A stretch of 41,584 nucleotides of DNA from Methylocystis sp. (lineage in GTDB: Bacteria > Pseudomonadota > Alphaproteobacteria > Rhizobiales > Beijerinckiaceae), in the NCBI GenBank assembly GCA_020252485.1, contig JADCCX010000035.1:1-41584 (forward strand), in the 5' to 3' direction. A program made the translations under genes and the position numbers. Positions 6,934 through 15,697 of this stretch are shown piece after piece; position 1 is the first letter of the stretch; every line of letters starts with the position of its first letter. The notes beneath the pieces were generated by a model. It had not been told where the DNA came from, searched no databases, and was given only the letters and a program-made list of their open reading frames with translations.

Positions 6934-8528
6934 GGTTTGGTCCCGTCCCCATCCGGCAGGCTGTCGGCGGCATTCTGGCCCACGCCGTCAAGGAGGACGG
7001 CCTTCTGATCCGGAAGGGCACGGTGATCGGCGAGGATCATGTCCGCGCGCTCTTCGCTGCGGGCGTCGCCGAAGTGACGGTCGCCCTGCTGGAGGGCGAT
7101 GACCTGACCGAGGATGAGGCGGCGCGGCGTCTGGCCTCGGCCCTGATCGACGTCGAGGTGATCGCCGAGAAACCCTTCACCGGCCGGGTCAACCTCTTCG
7201 CCGCCGGGCCGGGCGTGCTGCTGATCGATGCGGCGAAGATCGACGCCGTCAACGCCATCGACGAATCGGTCACCGTCGCCACGCTCTCTCACCAGAAGCG
7301 CGTGGCTTCGGGCGAGATGGTGGCGACGGTGAAGATCATTCCTTTCGCGGCGCCGGCGGCTTTGGTGGAGCAGGCGATCGGCGTCGGCGCGGGCGCGATC
7401 CGGGTCGCGCCCTTCAAGGCGAAGAAGGCCGCAGTGTTCTCGACCCTGCTGCCCGGCCTCAAATCGTCAGTCGTCGACAAGACGCTGCGGGTGCTTGACG
7501 AGCGGCTGCAAGGCCTCGGAGGGTCCGAGCGCCTCTGCGATATCCGCGTCCGCCACACGGTCGAGGATCTGGCGGAGGTCTTGCCGCGGGCCCGCGCCTT
7601 CGGCGCGGATATCACCATCATCTTCGGCGCATCCGCCATCACCGACCGCCGGGATGTGATCCCCGCCGCGCTGGAGGCGGCTGGCGGCAGCGTCGTTCAC
7701 CTCGGCATGCCGGTCGATCCCGGCAATCTGTTGATGCTGGGCACGCTGGACGGACGCCCCGTCATCGGCGCCCCCGGCTGCGCGCGTTCGCCGAAAGAAA
7801 ACGGTTTCGACTGGGTGCTGGAGAGGCTCGTCGCCGATCTCAAGGTCACGTCACAGGATATCCGCAGAATGGGCGTCGGCGGCCTGCTGATGGAGATCAT
7901 CTCCCGCCCGCAGCCGCGCGATCCGGAGGATACCGGGCGGCCGCAGGTGGCCGCCATCGTGCTGGCCGCAGGCCAGGGCGCCCGCATGGGCGGCGGCAAG
8001 ATGACCGCGAAGCTGGGCGGCAAGGCGCTGGTGCGCTATCCGCATGAAGCGGCGGCCGCCTCGCTGGCCGCGCCGATCCTCACGGTGCTCGGCCATGACG
8101 CGGCGCGTGTCGGCGCGGCCTTGCTCGACCTCGACACGCAGATCGTCGGGAATCCGGATTACGCAAAAGGCATGTCCACGTCATTGAAGGCCGGCATCGC
8201 CGCGCTGCCGCTATCGGCCGCCGGAGCGATCGTGCTGCTGGGCGACATGCCCTATGTGACGCCCGCGATCATCAACCGCCTGATCGCGGCCTTCGCCGCT
8301 CATCCCAAGGCCAAGGCCGTCGTGCCGATGATCGGCGGCCAGCGCGGCAACCCGATCCTGATCGGCCGCAGCCTCTTCGAGGCGGTGATGGCGCTGGAAG
8401 GCGACATGGGCGCCCGCAAATTGCTCGATGCGGCCGGCGGTGAGGTGATCGAAGTCGCAATCGACGACGTCGCCGTGCTGACCGATGTCGATACGCCGGA
8501 GGCGCTGGCGCGACTTGAGGATCGCTGA
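6930..8528 (+). CDS. Molybdopterin-binding (MoeA-like) / MocA-like NTP transferase fusion
   Basis: A 532-residue two-domain protein. Residues 1 to about 335 resemble a molybdopterin-binding protein: RFGPVPIRQAVGGILAHAV at the start and, later, DITIIFGASAITDRRDVIPA and GAPGCARSPKENGFDW. From about residue 338 a MobA/MocA-like nucleotidyltransferase begins with AAIVLAAGQGARMGGGK and continues with LLGDMPYVTP and RGNPILIG. MocA cytidylates molybdopterin to the MCD form used by xanthine and CO dehydrogenases. The fusion would couple cofactor binding with its nucleotide addition, and XdhC then takes the product. The start is TTG, overlapping the preceding stop (TTGA). This domain pair is common in Hyphomicrobiales and about the expected length. 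Confidence 0.87.
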   Translation: MRFGPVPIRQAVGGILAHAVKEDGLLIRKGTVIGEDHVRALFAAGVAEVTVALLEGDDLTEDEAARRLASALIDVEVIAEKPFTGRVNLFAAGPGVLLIDAAKIDAVNAIDESVTVATLSHQKRVASGEMVATVKIIPFAAPAALVEQAIGVGAGAIRVAPFKAKKAAVFSTLLPGLKSSVVDKTLRVLDERLQGLGGSERLCDIRVRHTVEDLAEVLPRARAFGADITIIFGASAITDRRDVIPAALEAAGGSVVHLGMPVDPGNLLMLGTLDGRPVIGAPGCARSPKENGFDWVLERLVADLKVTSQDIRRMGVGGLLMEIISRPQPRDPEDTGRPQVAAIVLAAGQGARMGGGKMTAKLGGKALVRYPHEAAAASLAAPILTVLGHDAARVGAALLDLDTQIVGNPDYAKGMSTSLKAGIAALPLSAAGAIVLLGDMPYVTPAIINRLIAAFAAHPKAKAVVPMIGGQRGNPILIGRSLFEAVMALEGDMGARKLLDAAGGEVIEVAIDDVAVLTDVDTPEALARLEDR

Positions 8529-8534
8529 GCAGCC

Positions 8535-8740
8535 CGGCCCTGAACTTGAGTTAACGATTGCCTCCACGAGCGCCCATCCCGCCCCCTTGCGGGGCGGGTG
8601 GCCGAGCGCAGCGAGGCCGGGTGGGGGGCTTTTTTCCATTTTTACCCTCATGATCACCCCTCCCCGGCGGCTTTCGCCGCCGACCCTCCCCGTCAAGGGG
8701 AGGGATGGAGCCCGCACGTTAACCCGGTTTCAGAGCCCTG
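8535..8740. repeat. Dispersed intergenic repeat, copy 1 of 2
   Basis: About 200 bp closely matching 28181-28384 in the same orientation. Both start at CGGCCCTGAAC and share the central block with hairpins CCCGCCCC-TTGC-GGGGCGGG and CGGCGG-CTTTC-GCCGCC and the CTCCCCGTCAAGGGGAG palindrome. Differences are scattered single bases. It lies just after the MoeA/MocA gene and may act as a transcript-end structure. The translated frames through it are repeat-derived and not genes. Confidence 0.85.
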
Positions 8741-9027
8741 ACCGGAACAGCCCGGCCATTGCGGGATTAGAGCGAAGACTCATCAATGGAGAGCCACGTG
8801 GTTGGTGCGGCGGTCAGTGCGCATCAGGCCCTACATTGTTTGAGCATTTGTTTCCCTGATCCTCCGAATTGGCATGCGGCGCGTGAAGGAACGGTTAGGC
8901 CTGATACCCGCCATAACAGCCGCATCGCCGGAAAATCCCGGCATGATTCGAATGATATCATCCATTTTTTGAAACCTTTAAGATGCGTCCGGCACTTTCC
9001 GGCCGTGTTCTCCAGAAGGATCGATCC
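8741..9027. other. Gap upstream of the small YjfB-like gene
   Basis: Open frames here are short and have no recognisable similarity. An AT-richer patch (about 8945-8985) just before the next gene is a plausible promoter area, but no clear -35/-10 pair could be assigned. Nothing else is seen. Confidence 0.4.
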
Positions 9028-9216
9028 ATGGACGGTGTCTCTGCTTCCGCCAACACCCGTGCGGCCCTCAACTCCGCTGACAGCCAGCAGACCGGCGGCG
9101 TGACAGCGCTCAAGTCCGCCGCCCAATCGGAGCAGGCCATTGTCAAGGTCGTGGAGGATGCGGCCCGTTCCGCCCCTCCGGCCGGCCAGGGACGCTTCGT
9201 CGACAAGGTCGCCTGA
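9028..9216 (+). CDS. Small YjfB-like (putative motility) protein
   Basis: A 62-residue protein with AGAAGGA about 7 bases before the ATG. The centre, GGVTALKSAAQSEQAIVKVV, resembles the short YjfB family, whose members have a conserved Leu-Lys-x-Ala helix followed by a second amphipathic helix. The family is annotated only as putative motility protein and has no proven activity. No signal peptide or membrane segment is present. An in-frame start at 8983 exists but has no ribosome-binding site. The chemotaxis receptor in this window is 29 kb away, so context does not support a motility role. Confidence 0.55.
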   Translation: MDGVSASANTRAALNSADSQQTGGVTALKSAAQSEQAIVKVVEDAARSAPPAGQGRFVDKVA

Positions 9217-9474
9217 CACGCTCCCGCAGCAAGGCCCTGCAAGCGCCGTTCCTGTGCCCTTTTCGAACAGCGGATCATGAACAGAATCTGAGTTAACCCT
9301 GTTTCTGAGCGCCTTGTTCACCAGACCGGCAACGAAAACCCGCAGAATGAGCCTGTCTTCCAAGGTCTTCACCCCCCCGCAGGACCGATGCCCGTAAAAA
9401 CGGACGATCGGTGAAAGAAGGCGGAAACCGTCCGAAGCACCGGAGGCATAACGGGAAAGATCGGCCGTCGGGCC
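9217..9474. other. Gap of about 260 bp, nothing recognised
   Basis: No open frame with a credible start, no strong terminator hairpin and no tRNA-like fold were found. It separates the small YjfB-like gene from the REC/GGDEF-like gene and presumably holds the latter's promoter. Confidence 0.4.
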
Positions 9475-10347
9475 ATGCGGAACAGGCCTTACAAGCAAGC
9501 AGCAAGCGCCCTGGAGCGCGTGCTTGTCGTTGCCGCCGACGCGGCAGCGTCGGCGCCGCTTTGCCTTGAGCTGTGGCGGCGCGGCGCCAGCGTCTCCGCC
9601 ATGAGCGAGATCGGAGAGGCGACGACGGCCGTCCGTCAGCAGCATTTCGACAGCATCCTGGTCATGGCGCGCGAGGATGCGAACGCAGCCGCCCTCTTCC
9701 TGCAGGTCCTGAAGTCCGAGGCGCTGGGTTCGCCGCGGGTGCTGCTGCTCATCGATCCGCAGACGGCTTCCAGCTATGGTCAGGCGATCTTCGCAGCCGA
9801 CGAAATGCTCGCCTCGACGCTCCCTGCGGCCCGCATCGCGGATGTCACGGGCATCGGCGCCGAGCACGAGGCACCGAAAGCGGCGCAGCTGCCGGCCGTC
9901 TTCGGTGAGCCCGAAATCAATGTGCTGACGCCGCCCGCCAGCCTCTCGCGCGATTTGCCGCCGCAGGGCGCCGCCGGGATCGACGCTGGAGCCAGCGTCC
10001 GCGATCGGCTCCGCCGCTTCGTCGCGGCCCATGCAGAACGGCAGACACCCTGTGCCGCGCTCATGATCACGATCGACCCCGGGCACAAAGCCCGCCGCGC
10101 CATTGGCGGCAGGCGCTTCCATGAAGCGCTTGCGCTTTATGCCGCCATCCTGCCGAACGTCTTCGGGCGACATGTCGAGATCATTGAGGCCGCCACGACC
10201 TTCCTCGTGATGATCGGCGCCGGGAATGCGGACAAAATCGACGCTCGGCTGCCGGAGGTCCGGCGCGAACTTGAGCAGCGCCTTGCCGTCGATCTGCATG
10301 CCCGCTACCGCATTTTCGGGCCGGAAGAGATTCTCGCCCTCCTCTGA
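9475..10347 (+). CDS. Degenerate receiver plus degenerate GGDEF-like protein
   Basis: A 290-residue protein. The first 120 residues follow a receiver-domain pattern (ERVLVVAADAAASAPLCLEL, then FDSILVMAREDANAAALF, then SPRVLLLIDPQT), but the acidic pair, phospho-accepting Asp and conserved Lys are not evident. From about residue 175 (VRDRLRRFVAAHAERQTPCA) the pattern resembles a diguanylate-cyclase domain: AALMITIDP, then FHEALALYAAILPNVFG, then EIIEAATTFLVMIGAG, where the last piece replaces the GGDEF loop. It therefore probably lacks phosphotransfer and cyclase activity and may act as a protein or nucleotide sensor. The ATG at 9475 has a weak ribosome-binding site; GTG 9520 is an alternative. 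It ends 87 bases before the ATP-grasp gene. Confidence 0.6.
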   Translation: MRNRPYKQAASALERVLVVAADAAASAPLCLELWRRGASVSAMSEIGEATTAVRQQHFDSILVMAREDANAAALFLQVLKSEALGSPRVLLLIDPQTASSYGQAIFAADEMLASTLPAARIADVTGIGAEHEAPKAAQLPAVFGEPEINVLTPPASLSRDLPPQGAAGIDAGASVRDRLRRFVAAHAERQTPCAALMITIDPGHKARRAIGGRRFHEALALYAAILPNVFGRHVEIIEAATTFLVMIGAGNADKIDARLPEVRRELEQRLAVDLHARYRIFGPEEILALL

Positions 10348-10434
10348 AGCGCCGCCAGATGACGAATTATCCCTCCGGACTCTTCCCATGCGGCCCGAAA
10401 CTTGCTTTTTCTGCAGGCTGTCCCTGGAGGATGC

Positions 10435-11919
10435 ATGGCGAAGGCGAAAGCCATCTTTGACGAGATGAACGGGTTCGACGGGACGGTGCGTGAAGGGTAC
10501 CGCACCCTCGCCCGGTGGCTGAAGGACACGCCTTCGGAATTGCTCGCCAACCGCAAGAGCGAGGCCGAGTATTTCTTCAGGCGCATCGGCATCACCTTCA
10601 ACGTCTACGGCGACGCGGAAGGAACCGAACGCATCATCCCGTTCGACATCGTCCCGCGCATCCTCACCACGACCGAATGGGCGAAGCTGGCCAAAGGGCT
10701 CGAACAACGGGTCAATGCCATCAACGCTTTCATCGGCGATGTTTACGGTGAGCGGCGCATCGTCAAGGAAGGGCTGATCCCCGAGGAATTGATCCTGCAG
10801 AACCCCGCCTTCCAGCCGGCCATGACCCGCATTCGCCCCGCCGGCGATGTCTACGTGCATATCGCCGGGATCGACATCGTGCGCGACGGACCGGACGGGT
10901 TCTATGTGCTTGAGGACAATGCGCGCACGCCCTCCGGCGTTTCCTATATGCTGGAAAACCGCGAGGCGATGATGCGGCTCTTTCCGGAGCTGTTCAACCG
11001 CCTGAAGATTGCGCCGGTTGACAATTACACCGACAATCTGCTGCGCACCTTACGCTCGGTGGCTCCGAAGGGGGCTTCTTCTGAACCGAATGTCGTTCTG
11101 CTGACGCCCGGCCCCTTCAATTCAGCCTATTACGAGCATTCGTTCCTGGCCGACAAGATGGGGATCGAGATCGTCGAGGGGACGGACCTTTTCGTGCGCG
11201 GCAACGTCGTCTTCATGCGCACGACCGAAGGGCCGAAGCGGGTCGATGTCATCTATCGGCGCATCGACGATGAGTACCTGGATCCGCTCGCTTTCAATCC
11301 GCAATCGGTGCTTGGCGTGCCCGGTCTGATGAGCGCCTACGCCGCAGGCAATGTGACCATATCCAATGCAGTCGGCACCGGCGTATCGGACGACAAGGCG
11401 ATCTACAGCTACATGCCCGAGATCGTGAAATTCTACCTTGGTGAGGAGCCGCTGCTGCTCAACGTGCCGACCTGGCGCTGCCGCGAACCGCAGGCGCTGC
11501 GCTATGTGCTCGATCATCTGGCGGAACTGGTGGTCAAGGAAGTCAACGGCTCGGGCGGCTATGGCATGCTCGTCGGCCCGCATGCCAGCAAGGAGCAGAT
11601 CGAGCTGTTCCGCGCCAAGCTCATCGCCAATCCCGACGGCTTCATCGCGCAGCCGACACTGGCGCTCTCGACCGTGCCCTGTTTCGTCGACAACGGACTG
11701 GCGCCCCGCCACGTCGATCTCAGGCCCTATGTGCTGTGCGGTTCGGATGGGGTGCGGGTCGTGCCCGGCGGGCTGACCCGCGTCGCGCTCAAGAACGGCT
11801 CATTGGTCGTCAACTCCTCGCAGGGCGGCGGAACGAAGGATACATGGGTGGTGGAAGGCGATATGACCGAGGCGCAATTCCGGTCCCAATCGCAATCGCA
11901 GAGCATGGGCGGATCCTGA
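10435..11919 (+). CDS. Circularly permuted ATP-grasp protein (Anbu operon)
   Basis: A 494-residue member of the circularly permuted ATP-grasp type 2 family (formerly DUF404/DUF407). Recognisable parts are the N-terminal FDEMNGFDGTVREGY, IPFDIVPRILTTTEW, FYVLEDNARTPSGVSYMLEN, VVKEVNGSGGYGMLVGPHA and DLRPYVLCGSDGVRVVPGGL. ATP-grasp enzymes ligate a carboxylate to an amine; this family is predicted to make a short peptide tag. GGAGG stands a few bases before ATG 10435; an in-frame start at 10402 lacks such a site. It is followed after 3 bases by the alpha-E gene, then the transglutaminase and Anbu genes, a conserved order. The product of the reaction is not experimentally settled. Confidence 0.9.
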   Translation: MAKAKAIFDEMNGFDGTVREGYRTLARWLKDTPSELLANRKSEAEYFFRRIGITFNVYGDAEGTERIIPFDIVPRILTTTEWAKLAKGLEQRVNAINAFIGDVYGERRIVKEGLIPEELILQNPAFQPAMTRIRPAGDVYVHIAGIDIVRDGPDGFYVLEDNARTPSGVSYMLENREAMMRLFPELFNRLKIAPVDNYTDNLLRTLRSVAPKGASSEPNVVLLTPGPFNSAYYEHSFLADKMGIEIVEGTDLFVRGNVVFMRTTEGPKRVDVIYRRIDDEYLDPLAFNPQSVLGVPGLMSAYAAGNVTISNAVGTGVSDDKAIYSYMPEIVKFYLGEEPLLLNVPTWRCREPQALRYVLDHLAELVVKEVNGSGGYGMLVGPHASKEQIELFRAKLIANPDGFIAQPTLALSTVPCFVDNGLAPRHVDLRPYVLCGSDGVRVVPGGLTRVALKNGSLVVNSSQGGGTKDTWVVEGDMTEAQFRSQSQSQSMGGS

Positions 11920-11922
11920 ACC

Positions 11923-12864
11923 ATGCTCTCACGCACGGCTGACAGCCTCTATTGGCTTTCCCGCTATGTCGAGCGGGCCGAAAATCTGGCGCGGATCCTG
12001 GGCGTCGCCGAGCGTCTGTCGACGCTGCCCTCGGCCTATGCCGGCACGTCCAGCGAATGGGAGAGCGCCATCCTCACAGCCGCCTGCGGACCTGCCTTCT
12101 TCAACAATTACAGCGAGGCGACGCGGGCCAATGTCATCGAGTTCATCGTCGCCTCCGACGCCAATTCGTCCTCGATCAGGAACTGCATCCAGACGGCGCG
12201 CGCCAACGCGAGGGCCGTGCGGACGGCGATCACCACGGAGATGTGGGAGATCATCAACGGCTGCTGGCATGAGGTGCAGAAGTTCAAGCTGAAGAACATC
12301 GATCCCAGCCAGCTCGCGCGTTTCCTTTCGGTCATTCAGGAAGCATCGCTTCGCTTCGATGGCGCGGCCTACCGCACGATGCTGCGCACGGATCATTTCC
12401 GCTTCCAGCGGATCGGCACCTTCATCGAGCGGGCCGACAATATCGCGCGCCTTATGGACGTGAAGTACCATGTGCTGCTGCCCGCCGAGGAGCCGGTGGG
12501 CGGCGGGCTCGACTATTTTCAATGGTCGGCCATCCTGCGCGCCGTGGGCGCCCTCACCTCCTATAACTGGGTCTACCGGGACAACGTGAAACCCTGGCTG
12601 GTGGCCGATTTCATGATCCTGCGGCTGGAGCAGCCCCGCTCGCTGATCTCTTCCTATGAGAATCTGAACCGGCAGCTCGACAGTCTGGCCGAGCGATATG
12701 GCCGCCAGGGACAGGCGCAGCGCCTGGCGCGCGCCACCTTCGCCCATCTCGAGAACCAGAGCATCGACGAGCTCTTCCAGTTCGGCCTGCATGAGTTCCT
12801 CACGGAATTCATCGCCGAAAACAACGCGCTCGGCGCCGCAGTGACCGAGCAATATCTGCTGTGA
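11923..12864 (+). CDS. Alpha-E domain protein (DUF403)
   Basis: A 313-residue, mainly helical protein of the alpha-E family. It has the conserved start MLSRTADSLYWLSRYVERAE and later FIERADNIARLMDVKYHVL, which repeats the R-Y-x-E-R-A-(E/D)-N motif. Family members nearly always accompany the permuted ATP-grasp and a transglutaminase-like gene, and are proposed to work with them in peptide synthesis or modification. It starts 3 bases after the ATP-grasp stop. No membrane segment or signal peptide is seen. Its biochemical function is unknown. Confidence 0.9.
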   Translation: MLSRTADSLYWLSRYVERAENLARILGVAERLSTLPSAYAGTSSEWESAILTAACGPAFFNNYSEATRANVIEFIVASDANSSSIRNCIQTARANARAVRTAITTEMWEIINGCWHEVQKFKLKNIDPSQLARFLSVIQEASLRFDGAAYRTMLRTDHFRFQRIGTFIERADNIARLMDVKYHVLLPAEEPVGGGLDYFQWSAILRAVGALTSYNWVYRDNVKPWLVADFMILRLEQPRSLISSYENLNRQLDSLAERYGRQGQAQRLARATFAHLENQSIDELFQFGLHEFLTEFIAENNALGAAVTEQYLL

Positions 12865-12925
12865 TGGAACCGGTCATCCGCCCCTGCATAGGCTCCGCTT
12901 TCCCGGCGCGCGGAAAAGGCAAGCC

Positions 12926-13750
12926 ATGCGGCTGAAGATCAGGCACGAAAGCCATTACAGCTACGGCCGTCCGGCGACCTCCGCCATCCAGATCCTGCGT
13001 CTCACGCCGCGCAGCCATGATGGCCAGTTCGTCCGCCGCTGGCGCGTCGAGATCGATGCGGATTGCCGGCTGGACCGCGACGACGATGCTTTCGGCAACA
13101 TCACCCACGCCTTCAGCGTGGATGGCCCCGTCAAGAAGATGAAGGTGGTGGCCGAGGGGGAGATCGACATCGCCGACCGCCAGGGCCGGGTCATCGGCAC
13201 GCTCGAGCGGTTTCCGCTGGGCATCTGGCTGCGCGATACGCCGCTGACGCGGGTCGAACCCGCCTTGCGCGACTACGCGTGGTCGATCGCCGGCGGCGAA
13301 GGGGGCGACCGGCTCGCCACGCTGCATGCGCTGATGGCGGCGATCCGCCGGGATTTCACGTTCATGGTGGGCGAAACGACAGCCTCGACCACGGCGCTTG
13401 AATCCTTCAACCAGAAGTCGGGCGTCTGCCAGGATCTGGCCCATGTCTTCATCGCTTGCGCGCGGTCGCTGGGCATTCCGGCCCGTTACGCCGGCGGCTA
13501 CTATCTGCGGACCGACACCGAACTGCAGGCGGCCGGCCATGCCTGGGCGGAGGCCCATGTGAATGGCCTCGGCTGGGTCGGGTTCGATCCCGCCAACGGC
13601 GTCTGCATCACCGATCGATACGCGCGAATCGCCATCGGCCAGGATTATCTCGATGCGGCGCCCATCCGCGGCGCGCGCATCGGCGGCGACGACGAGGAGC
13701 TGATGGTCACTGTCGAGGTGAAGCAGGGCCGCGAGATCGTCGAGTTTTGA
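12926..13750 (+). CDS. Transglutaminase-like cysteine protease
   Basis: A 274-residue protein with a bacterial transglutaminase N-terminal beta domain (residues 1-85) and a transglutaminase/protease core. The catalytic triad is visible: Cys168 in KSGVCQDLAHVFIACAR, His205 in AGHAWAEAHV, and Asp221 in GWVGFDPANG. No signal peptide is present, so it is probably cytoplasmic. It is the third gene of the ATP-grasp/alpha-E/transglutaminase/Anbu set, where it is predicted to cleave or transfer the peptide made by the ATP-grasp enzyme. A 61-bp gap separates it from the alpha-E gene. Confidence 0.9.
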   Translation: MRLKIRHESHYSYGRPATSAIQILRLTPRSHDGQFVRRWRVEIDADCRLDRDDDAFGNITHAFSVDGPVKKMKVVAEGEIDIADRQGRVIGTLERFPLGIWLRDTPLTRVEPALRDYAWSIAGGEGGDRLATLHALMAAIRRDFTFMVGETTASTTALESFNQKSGVCQDLAHVFIACARSLGIPARYAGGYYLRTDTELQAAGHAWAEAHVNGLGWVGFDPANGVCITDRYARIAIGQDYLDAAPIRGARIGGDDEELMVTVEVKQGREIVEF

Positions 13751-13843
13751 GGCGTACCGCCGAAATCTGGTCCGCCAATTGCAAGGCCTGACGCAGGCGG
13801 ATACACAAAGATCCTCAGCTAACAACCGGCGGTTCGATTCCCG

Positions 13844-14593
13844 ATGACCTATTGCGTCGGCATTCTCGTGGAGCAGGGCCTCGTGATGATGGCTGACACG
13901 CGCACCAATGCGGGGCTCGACAATGTCGCGACCTTCCGCAAGCTGCATGTCTTCGAGAAACCGGGGCAGAAGCTGTTCTCGCTCTGCACAGCCGGCAATC
14001 TCGCCGTCACGCAATCCATCGTCTCGCATCTCAGGGAGGGCATGAAGGACCCGGAGACGAAGAAGATCGAGCGGCTCATCGATATGTCGACGATGTTCGA
14101 GGCCGCCCAATTCGTGGGCAAGGCGATTCGCAAGGTTTTCGAGATCGACGGCAGCGCGCTGGAGCAGCATGCCTCATCGTTCGACGTCACCATGTTGCTG
14201 GGCGGCCAGATCAAGGGCGAGCCCATGCGGCTCTTCATGCTCTATAAGGCTGGCAACTTCATCGAGGCCACTCAGGACACCTGCTTCCTCCAGATCGGCG
14301 AGCACAAATATGGCAAGCCGATTCTCGATCGCGCCGTGCAATACGGCACGGACATGTACGACGCTCTGAAACTGGGCCTGATCTCCATGGATTCAACCAT
14401 GCGATCGAACCTGGGCGTCGGTTTGCCGGTGGATTTGATCGTGCAAAGCCGCGATTCGCTGGGCTTCGACGTGCGCCGCCGCATCGAGGCGGGCGAGCCA
14501 TACTTCCATGATTTGCGCGAACGCTGGTCCGCCGCGCTCCGTCAAGCCCATCAGGCGATACCGAAGCCGCCCTACGGCACGGGCGGTGCTTGA
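13844..14593 (+). CDS. Anbu proteasome-type protease
   Basis: A 249-residue Ntn-hydrolase of the Anbu family, the ancestral beta-type proteasome homologue related to HslV. It begins MTYCVGILVEQGLVMMADTR. Removal of Met would expose Thr as the N-terminal nucleophile, and Asp in MADTRTNAG is in the position of the conserved catalytic acid. Later FSLCTAGNLAVTQSI and VTMLLGGQIKGEPMRLF fit the family core. Known Anbu proteins form ring or helical oligomers, and their substrates are unknown. It is the last gene of the operon with the ATP-grasp, alpha-E and transglutaminase genes, 93 bases after the latter. Confidence 0.9.
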   Translation: MTYCVGILVEQGLVMMADTRTNAGLDNVATFRKLHVFEKPGQKLFSLCTAGNLAVTQSIVSHLREGMKDPETKKIERLIDMSTMFEAAQFVGKAIRKVFEIDGSALEQHASSFDVTMLLGGQIKGEPMRLFMLYKAGNFIEATQDTCFLQIGEHKYGKPILDRAVQYGTDMYDALKLGLISMDSTMRSNLGVGLPVDLIVQSRDSLGFDVRRRIEAGEPYFHDLRERWSAALRQAHQAIPKPPYGTGGA

Positions 14594-14888
14594 TTTTACT
14601 ACTCCTGGCTGCGTCTCACGCGCGTCACAGGTTGAGTCGTGAACGTTTCCCTAAACCCGGTCGTGTCGAATTTGCCACAGTCTCAAGATGATAGGGCATT
14701 GTGCGTGACCAACGACTCGACAACCCAGGTCCAAGTGACTAAAACCCGGAAAGTCTTCGGATTCACTCGGGTTGTTTCTGTCTCGGTCTGCAGCGCAACA
14801 TGTGTTGCAAAGAACGGATAAACCGGGGGTTTTCGGACAGCCTGACCTTGGGGTGCGTTGCTCCCCTCCAACCCATGGGGATATTAAA
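14594..14888. other. Long leader region of the outer-membrane protein gene
   Basis: This 295-bp gap contains only a 60-codon frame (14639-14821) without a ribosome-binding site. It is of mixed composition, and the last 40 bases form a probable leader ending in GGGGAT shortly before the ATG at 14889. A promoter is expected here, but no unambiguous -35/-10 pair was identified. Confidence 0.4.
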
Positions 14889-15677
14889 ATGTTGAGGACG
14901 ACTTCCGCAGCCGCCGCCAGCCTTCTGGCGATCATGATCGCCACCAGCGCCTCTGCCGCCGACCTGCCGCGTAAGCCCGTTGCGCCTGTCTTCGTGCCGC
15001 CGGTGTTCACCTGGACCGGCTTCTACGTCGGTTTGAACGCGGGCTACACCTGGTCGAATGATAATAATCTTACCGTCGCTGCCAGCGCCAATCCGATTGT
15101 CGGCAACAATATTCTGAATTCAGGCGCCATCCCACGTTCGGTTGGCTTGTCGCGTGATGGGTTCCTCGGCGGCGCCCAGATCGGTTACAACTATCAGTTC
15201 GCCGGCACCGGCGTAGTGCTCGGTGTTGAAACCGACATCCAGTTCGCGGATGCGCGGTCCAGCACGAACGTCGCCAACCCGCTGGTTGGCAGCTCCCTGA
15301 ACGCCAAGGCGCAGACCAACTACTTTGGTACGGTCCGCGCCCGCCTCGGTTATGCAGTGATGCCGCAGATGCTGCTCTACATCACGGGTGGTCTTGCTTA
15401 TGGCGAGGCGAACACAACGTTCACGGGTCAGGTCGCTACTGGCCAGACCTACCAGTTCTCGACTTCCACGGTGAGGACGGGTTGGACGATCGGTGGTGGT
15501 ATCGAATACGCGCTCAACAACAACTGGACGGTCCGCGGCGAGTATCTCTTCTATGATCTCGGCAACAATAACGGCACGACCTCCTGCGTTGCGGGCATCG
15601 CGACCTGCACAACCTTCGCTCTTGACAAGGCGAATAGCGGAAACGTGATCCGCGCTGCCGTGAACTACAAGTTCTGA
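14889..15677 (+). CDS. Outer-membrane beta-barrel protein, Omp25/Omp31 type
   Basis: A 262-residue outer-membrane protein. It has a clear signal peptide (MLRTTSAAAASLLAIMIATS, cleavage likely after ASAA), then ADLPRKP and FTWTGFYVGLNAGYTW, the hallmark start of the Hyphomicrobiales Omp25/Omp31 porin-like family. It shows alternating beta strands and ends in Phe (AVNYKF), as expected for BamA-dependent barrel insertion. GGGGAT lies about 6 bases upstream of the ATG; an earlier in-frame start at 14772 lacks a ribosome-binding site and would hide the signal peptide. It is followed by a terminator at 15698, so it is monocistronic. The role is structural or transport-related; the substrate is unknown. 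Confidence 0.9.
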   Translation: MLRTTSAAAASLLAIMIATSASAADLPRKPVAPVFVPPVFTWTGFYVGLNAGYTWSNDNNLTVAASANPIVGNNILNSGAIPRSVGLSRDGFLGGAQIGYNYQFAGTGVVLGVETDIQFADARSSTNVANPLVGSSLNAKAQTNYFGTVRARLGYAVMPQMLLYITGGLAYGEANTTFTGQVATGQTYQFSTSTVRTGWTIGGGIEYALNNNWTVRGEYLFYDLGNNNGTTSCVAGIATCTTFALDKANSGNVIRAAVNYKF

Positions 15678-15697
15678 TCTAAACTAAGTTATCGTTT

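Noticed and set aside
8786-9103. Plus-strand frame of 105 codons
   Set aside because: It overlaps the start of the better supported small YjfB-like gene and has no ribosome-binding site or similarity.
8824-10860. Minus-strand open frame of 678 codons
   Set aside because: It is antisense to the REC/GGDEF-like and ATP-grasp genes with shadow-like composition and no domain similarity.
12809-14170. Minus-strand open frame of 453 codons
   Set aside because: It is the antisense shadow of the transglutaminase and Anbu genes, which have intact catalytic residues on the plus strand.
14639-14821. Plus-strand frame of 60 codons before the outer-membrane protein
   Set aside because: No ribosome-binding site and no recognisable pattern; more likely leader sequence.
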